Below, in pieces: positions 7,031 through 13,209 of a stretch of DNA of 13,209 nt. The stretch covers positions 1 to 13,209 of the forward strand of contig CAJQKX010000119.1 of NCBI GenBank assembly GCA_905479025.1, read 5' to 3'. This stretch comes from an uncultured Paraglaciecola sp. Lineage in GTDB: Bacteria; Pseudomonadota; Gammaproteobacteria; Enterobacterales; Alteromonadaceae. Made by a program: the position numbers and the translations under genes. The stretch's first letter is position 1, and each line of letters opens with the position of its first letter. The notes beneath the pieces were generated by a model. It was not told where the DNA came from. It made no database searches and saw nothing but the letters and a program-made list of their open reading frames with translations.

Positions 7031-7905
7031 ACGAATGGAACCCACACAAATTAAAAAACAAGGAAGGGCAAGAACTAAGTTTCGTTTCAAGTTTTACTAA
7101 TTTTTCGATATCGCTACAAAAAGGAATATTAAAAAGATTCGAACAGCTCGAAAGAACAGTATCAATAATAATACAAGGACCACTTCACGAAAGATCAATA
7201 AGCACCATCAATAACTATTTACGCTACGGAGAAGTTATAGTAAGTTGTTGGGACACAGATGACCTATCAAGACTAGATAATTACAAAGATAAAATAAAAA
7301 TCGTAGTCAATAAATATAAAAACGTAAAAGTTAAAAATAAAAAGCCAGGAAAACAAGCCCCATGGATATACCAAAACATAACGACATTAAGCGGAATCAA
7401 AAAGGCGACAGGTTTCTTTTGCATAAAAGTTAGATCTGACGAGAGTTACCCAACCCTAGAGCCATTCATATCAAAATTAATAAACAACTCTCACATAAAT
7501 AAAAAAAACGGAGAATATCAATGGTTTAAAATAATAACTTCGAATATCTATTTTAGATTCTCAAGGCAGAACAAATTCCACCCATCCGATCATATTGTAG
7601 CTGGAGAGCGAACAAGGATGCTTGATGTGTTTAAACTATCAACAGAGCTTTGTAATAAAAAAAGGATATCTCAATTTCCAGAACAGCTACTGTGTCGAGC
7701 TATAATAGAAAGCTTTTGGGACAAAAACTTAAAAAGGGCTGGCGTGCTAGATGAAAAAAAATGCACAGAACTAATGAAAAAACATTTTGACATAATAAGA
7801 ATACGCGATTTACCAAATCACATATGGACATCTAGCTACAGAAAGTATGACGCGCTATACAACGAAGAAGACTGGTGTCACGACATAGAATTAATTGATA
7901 GTTGA
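7027..7905 (+). CDS. WavE-like LPS-synthesis glycosyltransferase family protein
   Basis: 292 aa. After an about 43-residue N-terminal segment, TVSIIIQGPLHERS (about 44-57) gives the characteristic I-I-Q-G-P strand of the WavE family. VIVSCWDTDD (about 70-79) then gives the S-x-W element, FCIKVRSDESYP (about 131-142) the K-x-R-S/T-D block in the place of a DxD motif, and KFHPSDHIVAGE (about 183-194) the F-x-x-x-D-x-x-x-x-G motif. WavE is known from Vibrio cholerae lipopolysaccharide core synthesis and is treated as a GT-A-like transferase. The phage copy is likely cytosolic. It is ATGA-coupled to the GDPD-like gene and ends the first glycosylation run; the -35 box of the next promoter overlaps its stop codon. 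Confidence 0.65.
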   Translation: MNEWNPHKLKNKEGQELSFVSSFTNFSISLQKGILKRFEQLERTVSIIIQGPLHERSISTINNYLRYGEVIVSCWDTDDLSRLDNYKDKIKIVVNKYKNVKVKNKKPGKQAPWIYQNITTLSGIKKATGFFCIKVRSDESYPTLEPFISKLINNSHINKKNGEYQWFKIITSNIYFRFSRQNKFHPSDHIVAGERTRMLDVFKLSTELCNKKRISQFPEQLLCRAIIESFWDKNLKRAGVLDEKKCTELMKKHFDIIRIRDLPNHIWTSSYRKYDALYNEEDWCHDIELIDS

Positions 7906-7929
7906 CAAAACAAATATGAATGTTATTAT
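7902..7929 (+). promoter_or_regulatory. Sigma70-type promoter for the SSB-like gene
   Basis: TTGACA (7902-7907) is a perfect -35 box, followed by a 16-nt spacer and TATTAT (7924-7929), five of six matches to TATAAT. A second TATTAT at 7927-7932 would give a 19-nt spacer. Transcription would start near 7936, giving a leader of only about 15 nt before the ATG at 7951, without a Shine-Dalgarno. It occupies the longest gap in the window, which fits an independent promoter. High A/T content raises the chance of false -10 matches, but not of the exact -35. Confidence 0.55.
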
Positions 7930-7950
7930 TATTAAAATATCTTTAACATC

Positions 7951-8601
7951 ATGTCATTATCTTTATACAAACCAAACAGCAAAAACGCAGGTTGCGCTTT
8001 CAATTTCTCAATAGGTCACAACAAAAAGAAAGAGCCGGTTGTTTACGCAAACGCCATTCAACAGCACAGCTGGAACGACAAAACAAAAACGGGAAGCTTT
8101 TCTCAAAATGCGAATGATCCAGATAAAAAAATAAATATAAAATTTACTGAATTCGAAATAGGCGGAGTAATAAGCGCGTTTAAAAACAGAAACGAATTCT
8201 CATCTTTTCATGCATTTGAAGACAACAAGACTTCAATAAAATTTACCCCCTGGGACAAGAAGTCAAAAATAAAAACCGCAGATTCTGAAAAATGGGTAAC
8301 TCTTCCCGCCTTCGGAATAACCCTAACTAGAAATGGAAGTCAAAATTTCAGAATACCACTAGAACCTGGCGAGGTAGAGAATCTAACCGAATTTTTTAAA
8401 CATTACCTTCATTGTCTCAACGAGTACAGAAGAATAGAGGACCATAAAAAGATGCAAAGCTATCGAGATAAAAGCGATAATAGATCCCAAGATTATCTAG
8501 CTGGAGGATTAGGTATGCTTCAAAAACTACTAAACATTTCTTGTGATGGCGCAAATAATAAAACCGAAAAACCGACGCCCTCAGAGGATGCTCCGTTTTA
8601 A
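7951..8601 (+). CDS. Putative phage ssDNA-binding protein with SSB-type acidic tip
   Basis: 216 aa. Residues 1-155 alternate strands and turns: AFNFSIG, VVYANAIQQHSWNDK, KTGSFS, INIKFTEFEIGGVISAF, SSFHAFED, TSIKFTPW, FGITLTRNG and FRIPLEPGEV. This is consistent with a compact beta-rich nucleic-acid-binding domain with many aromatic and lysine residues. An amphipathic helix follows (about 141-170), then a disordered tail ending KPTPSEDAPF. That end resembles the bacterial SSB tip (acidic residues followed by PF, as in DDDIPF), which docks partner repair and replication proteins. I do not recognise an OB-fold signature, so the fold could instead be Whirly- or PC4-like. It has its own promoter, and its stop overlaps the next ATG by one base (TAATG). 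ssDNA binding is inferred from the tip and the downstream annealing-like protein. Confidence 0.5.
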   Translation: MSLSLYKPNSKNAGCAFNFSIGHNKKKEPVVYANAIQQHSWNDKTKTGSFSQNANDPDKKINIKFTEFEIGGVISAFKNRNEFSSFHAFEDNKTSIKFTPWDKKSKIKTADSEKWVTLPAFGITLTRNGSQNFRIPLEPGEVENLTEFFKHYLHCLNEYRRIEDHKKMQSYRDKSDNRSQDYLAGGLGMLQKLLNISCDGANNKTEKPTPSEDAPF

Positions 8602-10505
8602 TGAATAAAAAAAAAATCTTAATACACTCCAATCACTGTAAAGCTTTTACTGGATTCGGAAAGCATACGAAAAATATACTACTCTACTTACAAAAAACAG
8701 GAAAGTATGATATAGTAGAGTTCTCAAACGGCATACAATGGGGAGACTCGTCTTTAAAAAACTTGCCATGGAAGTGTGAGGGCTCTCTCCCTAACAATCC
8801 ATCTTTATTAAGAAAATTAAAAGAAGATCCAAGTTTAGCAAGAAGCGCCAGCTACGGAACCCACACGATTGACAAGATAATTGAACAGGAGAAACCTGAT
8901 GTTTACATAGGTATAGAAGACATATGGGCCTTCTCAGGATATACAGAAAAGAAATGGTGGAACAAAATAAATTGCATGATCTGGACTACTTTAGACAGCC
9001 TGCCAATACTACCCGAAGCAGAGAAAGTTGCCCCAGAGATCAAAAACTATTTTACGTGGTCATCCTTCGCGTCAAAAGCTTTAAATAAATTAGGTCACGA
9101 TCATGTAAAAACTTTACATGGAGCCCTAGACACCTCAAACTTTAAAAAGTTAGAGGATCAAGATAGAAAGAAGATAAGAAACTTCTTTAAAATAGATAAA
9201 GACTTTGTGATAGGTTTCGTTTTTAGGAACCAATTAAGAAAGAGCGTCCCAAATCTACTTGAAGGATTCAAGATTTTTTGTAACCAAAATCCAAACTCAT
9301 CAGCTAAATTACTATTACACACTAGCTGGTCAGAGGGCTGGGATATCCCGAGGCTAATCAAGGAGAAGAAAATAGATCCATCCAGAGTATTAACTACTTA
9401 TATATGCTCTAATTGCAAAAACTTCGAGATAAAAAGTTTCTCGAAAGAGGAAGAAGATTGCCCTTTTTGCGGTTCAAAGAAAAGCCAAAACACAACAAAT
9501 GCTAAACTAGGAGTTAGTGAAATTCAGTTAAATCAGATATATAACTGCATGGACGTCTATTGCCACCCATTTACAAGCGGGGGTCAAGAGATACCTATAC
9601 AAGAAGCGAAGCTAACAGAGTTGATAACTCTAGTAACAAATTATAGCTGCGGAGAAGATTGCTGCACCAAAGACTCGGCAGGCCTACCGCTTAGCTGGAC
9701 TGAATATAGAGAACCGGGCACCCAGTTTATCAAAGCTAGCACCAGTCCTGACAGTATAGCCAGTCAATTAAGAAAAGTATTCAGAATGAGTAACAGTAAA
9801 AGAGAAGAGCTTGGCAGGAAAGCTAGAGATTTTACAATAAAAAATTACGGAATAGAATCTATAGGAAAAAAACTGGAGCTACTTCTAGATAATATGGATG
9901 CTCCAGATTGGGATTTTGATTTTAAATCAAAACCTAAAAACCCTGAATATAACCCTCCAGAGATAGAGGATCAATCTGATTGGTTAAAAGATATTTATAG
10001 AAATATCCTAGATATGGAAATTAAAGAATCTGATGATGGGCACAAGCATTGGTCAAAAAAATTATCCGAAGGCGCCACCAGGGATGAAATATTAAAATAC
10101 TTTAAGCAAGTAGCAGCAAAAGATAATGAAAAAAATAAAAACATAAATTTCTCTGAGCTTTTAAGTGAGGACGATAAAGGGAAAAGGCTTTTAATATCGA
10201 TGCCCGAAAGTATAGGAGATGTATATCTATGCACTTCTTTACTAAAAAACATAAAAGAGACTTACCCAGATTTAAATATTTACTTTGCAACGAAAAAAGA
10301 GTATTTTGAAGTACTAGAAGGAAATCCTTATATACATAAGGTTATACCCTACGATAAGAATTTAGATAACCTTACAGTAATGGAAGGGCACGGAGATCAC
10401 GAAGGTTTCTTTGAAATAGCTTTTTTACCTTTCATAGGAACTCAAAGAATGTTAAATTACATGCACAACGGAAAAGATAAAATACAATTCGACATATGCA
10501 CTTAA
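8601..10505 (+). CDS. Multidomain GT4 glycosyltransferase with zinc ribbon, DUF4214-like linker and GT9 N-terminal half
   Basis: 634 aa. Residues 1-430 are a GT-B (GT4-like) transferase: KILIHSNHCKAFTGFGKHTKN at the N-terminus, IGFVFRNQLRK (about 204-214) opening the donor domain, and SGGQEIPIQEAKLTEL (about 326-341) in the EX7E position. The first catalytic glutamate appears replaced by G327; E335 is kept. Inserted at 269-290 is a four-cysteine zinc ribbon (CxxC, 14 residues, CxxC). Residues 457-509 resemble DUF4214 (IYRNIL...HWSKKLSEGATRDEIL). Residues 528-634 match the acceptor-side half of GT9 heptosyltransferases (LLISMPESIGDVYLCTSLL, NPYIHKVIPYD). The GT9 C-terminal half is in the next, overlapping ORF. 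It begins inside the TAATG junction with the SSB-like gene. Predicted to be a cytosolic, two-step polymer enzyme. Confidence 0.75.
   Translation: MNKKKILIHSNHCKAFTGFGKHTKNILLYLQKTGKYDIVEFSNGIQWGDSSLKNLPWKCEGSLPNNPSLLRKLKEDPSLARSASYGTHTIDKIIEQEKPDVYIGIEDIWAFSGYTEKKWWNKINCMIWTTLDSLPILPEAEKVAPEIKNYFTWSSFASKALNKLGHDHVKTLHGALDTSNFKKLEDQDRKKIRNFFKIDKDFVIGFVFRNQLRKSVPNLLEGFKIFCNQNPNSSAKLLLHTSWSEGWDIPRLIKEKKIDPSRVLTTYICSNCKNFEIKSFSKEEEDCPFCGSKKSQNTTNAKLGVSEIQLNQIYNCMDVYCHPFTSGGQEIPIQEAKLTELITLVTNYSCGEDCCTKDSAGLPLSWTEYREPGTQFIKASTSPDSIASQLRKVFRMSNSKREELGRKARDFTIKNYGIESIGKKLELLLDNMDAPDWDFDFKSKPKNPEYNPPEIEDQSDWLKDIYRNILDMEIKESDDGHKHWSKKLSEGATRDEILKYFKQVAAKDNEKNKNINFSELLSEDDKGKRLLISMPESIGDVYLCTSLLKNIKETYPDLNIYFATKKEYFEVLEGNPYIHKVIPYDKNLDNLTVMEGHGDHEGFFEIAFLPFIGTQRMLNYMHNGKDKIQFDICT
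10481..10505 (+). other. Junction where the GT9 domain changes reading frame
   Basis: The upstream frame ends at TAA 10503-10505, while the GT9 C-terminal half continues in the -1 frame, which is open from 10481 and has an ATG at 10496. One extra base near ATATG would give a continuous FDIMHLIEQYA. The overlap (ATG...TAA, 10 nt) would also allow re-initiation. I see no canonical X-XXY-YYZ slippery heptamer next to it. Confidence 0.5.
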
Positions 10506-11656
10506 TAGAACAATATGCGCTTTCCTGCGGAGTTAAGATAGATACTCCTCACATAGAACCTCTTTTTTTTCCGGTTCCGCACGATAAATATATAACGCTG
10601 CATGCGAGCAGCGGAATGGAATCAAAAAACTACGACTACTTTGAAGATGTAATTTTAATGATTGAACCCTACCTAAGAAAAATGGGAATAAAAATTATAC
10701 AAATAGGAGGAAAAGACGACAAAGGCATACCTGGATGCACGAATTTCCACGGAAAGACCTCAATAAGGCAAACAGCCTATTTAATAAAAAACTCCTTACT
10801 CCACTTCGGAAACGACTCATTCAGCACACATATAGCGTCAGGATACAACAAAAAAATAGTGTGCCTATATAGTATATTATATAAAGAATGTTGCGGCCCT
10901 TATTGGGGCGACAAAAATAATCAAATATTAATAGAGTCAGATAGAAAAGGGCTAAAGCCCTCCTTCTCAAGTAAAGAGCTGCCAAAAACAGTTAACCTAA
11001 TCAAGCCAGAAGAGATAGCTTTGGGCGTATTAAATTTATTAAAAATAAAGAATGATCTAGATAAAATAGAAACAATACATACTGGAGTGGAGTACCACAA
11101 AAGCTCTATATCTGTTGTGCCAAACCACATCATGCCGTCCTCTTTCGCAGAGGGTCAAGCAGTAAACATATGGGGTAACGAATGCTTTGATGAAGAAAAT
11201 ATAGTCAAATGGGCATACGATAGAAAATGCAATATTTTCCTAGATAAACCCATGCAAATAAAATACCTCAATATAATAAAGGATAACATAAACTATATAA
11301 ATTACTATGTATCAGAAGAAGATAATGAAAACTATTTTAGATTATTAGAAAGATCAAATATAAAATTTAATTTAATAAGCAAAGATAAAAAAAATATAAA
11401 CAATATAAGAGTTAAGTTTTTTGATTGGAATATTTTACTACAACAACCAAAAACAAAAAAAGATCTTGACAAATCAGAAAAACTATGCGATAATTCTCGT
11501 TATAAATGTTCAATGAAAATAGTATCAGGAGGCCAAATATACAACAGTAAGGCTGCGTGGAAGTACGACAAGCCAGGAAATCATAATGAAATTATTGATT
11601 GTGAAGAATTCTGGGAAGACTTGAACATAATAAAAATTTACAACGAAAGCAAATAA
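10496..11656 (+). CDS. GT9 heptosyltransferase-like C-terminal half with unknown extension
   Basis: 386 aa. Residues 1-185 form the GT-B donor domain of GT9: YITLHASSGMESKNYDYF (about 32-49) as the first strand and phosphate loop, IKIIQIGGKDD (about 65-75), and LLHFGNDSFSTHIASGYNKK (about 101-120), equivalent to the GxDTGxxHxAxAxxKP signature, then IVCLYS. The N-terminal half needed for a complete GT9 lies at the end of the previous gene, so this protein probably works with it, or is joined to it by frameshifting. Residues about 196-386 (NHIMPSSFAEGQAVNIWGN onward) belong to no family I recognise; the segment holds further strand-helix repeats and a cysteine-containing end. The ATG lies 10 nt before the preceding stop, and the stop overlaps the next ATG (TAATG). 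No Shine-Dalgarno is visible. Confidence 0.65.
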   Translation: MHLIEQYALSCGVKIDTPHIEPLFFPVPHDKYITLHASSGMESKNYDYFEDVILMIEPYLRKMGIKIIQIGGKDDKGIPGCTNFHGKTSIRQTAYLIKNSLLHFGNDSFSTHIASGYNKKIVCLYSILYKECCGPYWGDKNNQILIESDRKGLKPSFSSKELPKTVNLIKPEEIALGVLNLLKIKNDLDKIETIHTGVEYHKSSISVVPNHIMPSSFAEGQAVNIWGNECFDEENIVKWAYDRKCNIFLDKPMQIKYLNIIKDNINYINYYVSEEDNENYFRLLERSNIKFNLISKDKKNINNIRVKFFDWNILLQQPKTKKDLDKSEKLCDNSRYKCSMKIVSGGQIYNSKAAWKYDKPGNHNEIIDCEEFWEDLNIIKIYNESK

Positions 11657-12483
11657 TGACAAAATCAAAATCAGCCACAGACAACTCAGTAACTCTCGAA
11701 TCAACCGCAGAAATAAAAGAAGAACCCAAGAACTATATAAAAAACTATAAAGATGGGCCAGGAAAATTCTGCAGAAATCAATTTGGCTTATTAGATAACG
11801 TTGATTATGAATTCGCAGAAGATGGATCAGTAAACTGGAGATCAATGATAAAAGATGAGCATTTATTTCCGAACAAATCATGGTTTGATTTAAGAAAAAA
11901 AGATATGCCAAGGAGCGTAGTTGGACTGGGAGATCACCAACTATTAATAAAACTAAGCGGAATAAAAGAACTTGCAAAGCTTAGAGGTTTTCTGGATGTT
12001 TCTTATGACATAGTTAAATGTGAACAAGATCACGTAGCAGCAGTTTGCAAAATAAAATTTTTACCAAACTATGAAACAGGAAACAAAGCTGTTGAGTTTC
12101 AAGATATGGCGAACGCTACTCTAAATAACACCAGTAGCTTTGCCACAAAATTCCTTGAAACAATAGCTTGCAATAGAGCGTTTGTTAGATGCGTGAGAAA
12201 TTTTTTAAACGTGCATATCGTAGGAGACGATGAAATAGATAAATCGAATAACAAGTCATTCTCCGGACAATCAAATTCATCTCCATCACTTACCCCCCAC
12301 TCAATGATAGAAAACTTAGCCAAAGAAAAATTAAACTGCTCAAGCTTTGAAGAATTTAAAGTTTATCTCAGAGATTGGTGGAAAGATGGAAAATACAAAA
12401 ACGATTCAGTGAAAGAATGGAATGACTTTTCAGATATACCTGCGACGCAAGCTAGAGTGTTAATGAAAGTTATGAACGACTAG
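11656..12483 (+). CDS. Putative phage single-strand annealing/recombination protein
   Basis: 275 aa. A polar 48-residue leader precedes a core (about 50-195) with EDGSVNWRSMI, GLGDHQLLIKLSGIKELAKL, DVSYDIVKCEQDHVAAVCKI, KFLPNYETG and then FLETIACNRAFVRCVRNF with VHIVGDDE. Beta strands followed by an A-x-x-R-A-x-x-R-x-x-R-N helix are reminiscent of Rad52/ERF/RecT-type annealing proteins, but no diagnostic signature is present, so the family is uncertain. A Ser/Asn-rich linker (about 196-214) leads to a small helical C-terminal domain (about 215-275; HSMIENLAKEKL, FKVYLRDWWKDG, PATQARVLMKV). A DNA role fits the upstream SSB-like protein, whose acidic tip usually recruits such partners. Start ATG in TAATG with the previous stop. 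It ends overlapping the convergent fibre gene by 14 nt. Confidence 0.4.
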   Translation: MTKSKSATDNSVTLESTAEIKEEPKNYIKNYKDGPGKFCRNQFGLLDNVDYEFAEDGSVNWRSMIKDEHLFPNKSWFDLRKKDMPRSVVGLGDHQLLIKLSGIKELAKLRGFLDVSYDIVKCEQDHVAAVCKIKFLPNYETGNKAVEFQDMANATLNNTSSFATKFLETIACNRAFVRCVRNFLNVHIVGDDEIDKSNNKSFSGQSNSSPSLTPHSMIENLAKEKLNCSSFEEFKVYLRDWWKDGKYKNDSVKEWNDFSDIPATQARVLMKVMND

Positions 12484-13209
12484 ACCGCCGCTCCAGACTT
12501 TCAAGCTTTTTTTCTAAAAATTCTATTTTCTTTTGTTGTTCCTGTATGGCTCCAACAATTAAAGAATTTATCTTATCATATTTAATTGCCTTGTATCCAT
12601 CACTTCTGGTGACTACCAACTCTGGAGCAACCTCTTCTACCTGTTGAGCAATCAACCCGAGATCGTGACCTCTGTATGCATGCTGGCTAGAATTCCAGTC
12701 AAATTCTATAGCATCAAGAGATAAAACTTTATCGAGAGGGTTTTTTATCAAAGAAATATTATCTTTTAAATTCCTGTCAGAGGAAGAAAAAGAAATTACA
12801 TCTCCTTGAACATTCAAATTAGAAAGCTTTTGGGTTTGGGAAGGATCGGTGGTTATAAAAAGATCAGAACTTGTATCGCTATCTTCCTCTATAAAGCCAT
12901 TATGTATTCTTACTGCCCACCTTTGAGTCATGTCTTCCAGGTCCATTTGAGCGTCAAAATCTACATAACCAAAGTCGTTTCCACCCTTAAAGTAACCGTT
13001 TTCCATGTCCAACCATGAATTATCAGGAAAAAAACCTGAAGGCTGAATATGCCTATTGCTACTTCCGCCAATTCTAACCTCCTCACCAAACATAGCATCA
13101 TGAGTAACAGACAATCCTCTTTTTGCGAATATTGGCCCCCATGAATAAGTTCCGTTAAAGCAACCTATATTAAAAGTATTATCCTCAAGCTGAAGAGAGC
13201 CTGCGCCCA
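12470..13209 (-). CDS. Tail fibre/spike C-terminus with peptidase S74 intramolecular chaperone (5' partial)
   Basis: The frame is open from the window edge (13209) to TAA at 12472-12470, giving about 245 residues; a TTG at 13114 is internal, not a start. The upstream part is repeat-like beta fibre sequence (YSWGPIFAKRGLSVT, EEVRIGGSSNRHI). The S74 domain begins at SDRNLKDNISLI, with the Ser-Asp of the S/D-xxx-K dyad encoded at 12781-12776. It continues DAIEFDWNSSQHAYRGHDLGLIAQQVEEVAPELV and YDKINSLIVGAIQEQQKKI, and ends in a coiled-coil-like tail (IEFLEKKLESLERR). This domain trimerises and folds the fibre, then cleaves itself off before the serine, as in endosialidase and related spikes. The fibre is a virion host-recognition protein, and its presence is the best evidence that this is a phage. 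It lies on the strand opposite to the other genes. Confidence 0.85.
   Translation of the reverse strand, partial: GAGSLQLEDNTFNIGCFNGTYSWGPIFAKRGLSVTHDAMFGEEVRIGGSSNRHIQPSGFFPDNSWLDMENGYFKGGNDFGYVDFDAQMDLEDMTQRWAVRIHNGFIEEDSDTSSDLFITTDPSQTQKLSNLNVQGDVISFSSSDRNLKDNISLIKNPLDKVLSLDAIEFDWNSSQHAYRGHDLGLIAQQVEEVAPELVVTRSDGYKAIKYDKINSLIVGAIQEQQKKIEFLEKKLESLERRSSRS
12776..12781 (-). other. Predicted S74 self-cleavage site (Ser-Asp)
   Basis: The codons TCT GAC (Ser-Asp of SDRNLK) match the conserved cleavage dipeptide of S74 chaperone domains, with the catalytic lysine four residues after the Asp. Cleavage is expected just before the serine, releasing a chaperone of 103 residues. This relies on family knowledge. 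Confidence 0.6.

Noticed and set aside
1..7905. T4-type DNA glucosyltransferase within the transferase run
   Set aside because: No gene shows motifs of alpha- or beta-glucosyltransferases acting on hydroxymethylcytosine, and no hydroxymethylase gene is present in the window.
8503..8517. GGAGG seven nt before in-frame ATG 8515 within the SSB-like gene
   Set aside because: It would give only a 28-aa tail peptide and arises from glycine codons (GGLGM); no domain boundary lies there, so chance is more likely.
9995..10290. Two minus-strand open frames
   Set aside because: They are antisense to the DUF4214/GT9 region and have no motif or start context.
10948..10961. Inverted repeat AGGGCT-AA-AGCCCT
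   Set aside because: It lies inside a coding region with a 2-nt loop and no T-run, so it is not a credible terminator or operator.
11525..11977. 150-codon open frame on the minus strand
   Set aside because: Antisense shadow over two well-supported genes, with leucine-rich composition expected from the complement of A/T-rich coding DNA and no recognisable domain.
13112..13114. TTG as start of the minus-strand fibre gene
   Set aside because: The frame stays open to the window edge with fibre-like sequence upstream, so the TTG is an internal leucine codon.

Overview
This window looks like part of an AT-rich tailed-phage genome, probably of marine or other aquatic origin. Three things support this. 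At the right edge, on the minus strand, lies the C-terminal part of a tail fibre or spike with a peptidase S74 intramolecular chaperone domain. There is also a small protein ending in an SSB-like acidic tip, and a protein resembling a phage annealing or recombination protein. Genes are packed with 1-45 nt gaps or short overlaps. I see no tRNA, IS element, CRISPR array or convincing terminator. The host cannot be named from the sequence.

Positions 1-7905 are an unbroken plus-strand run of carbohydrate genes. In order: a GT-B-like fragment cut by the window edge; a putative glycosyltransferase with an RLRPD motif; two GT2/GT-A enzymes with EDD and DDD motifs; an FkbM/Methyltransf_22-type methyltransferase; a GT2 enzyme with a DGDE motif; a GT25-like enzyme; a HAD phosphatase fused to a sugar-phosphate nucleotidylyltransferase; a minimal GDPD-like protein; and a WavE-like protein. 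A 45-nt gap at 7906-7950 carries the only good sigma70-type promoter I see (TTGACA, 16 nt, TATTAT).

Positions 7951-12483 interleave DNA metabolism with glycosylation. The order is the SSB-like protein, a 634-aa GT4/zinc-ribbon/DUF4214-like/GT9-N-half protein, a 386-aa GT9-C-half protein, and the putative annealing protein. The last of these overlaps the minus-strand fibre gene tail-to-tail by 14 nt.

Together the genes could prepare an activated sugar or polyol phosphate (HAD-NTP fusion, GDPD-like), build a glycan with about nine glycosyltransferases and cap or decorate it by methylation. The target (virion protein, host surface glycan or DNA) is not visible from sequence. Three features deserve most attention. 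The first is a perfect Shine-Dalgarno plus ATG exactly at the HAD/NTP domain junction, in a region where ordinary gene starts lack Shine-Dalgarno sites. The second is a GT9 enzyme split across two overlapping reading frames. The third is the replication-type genes embedded in the glycosylation cluster.
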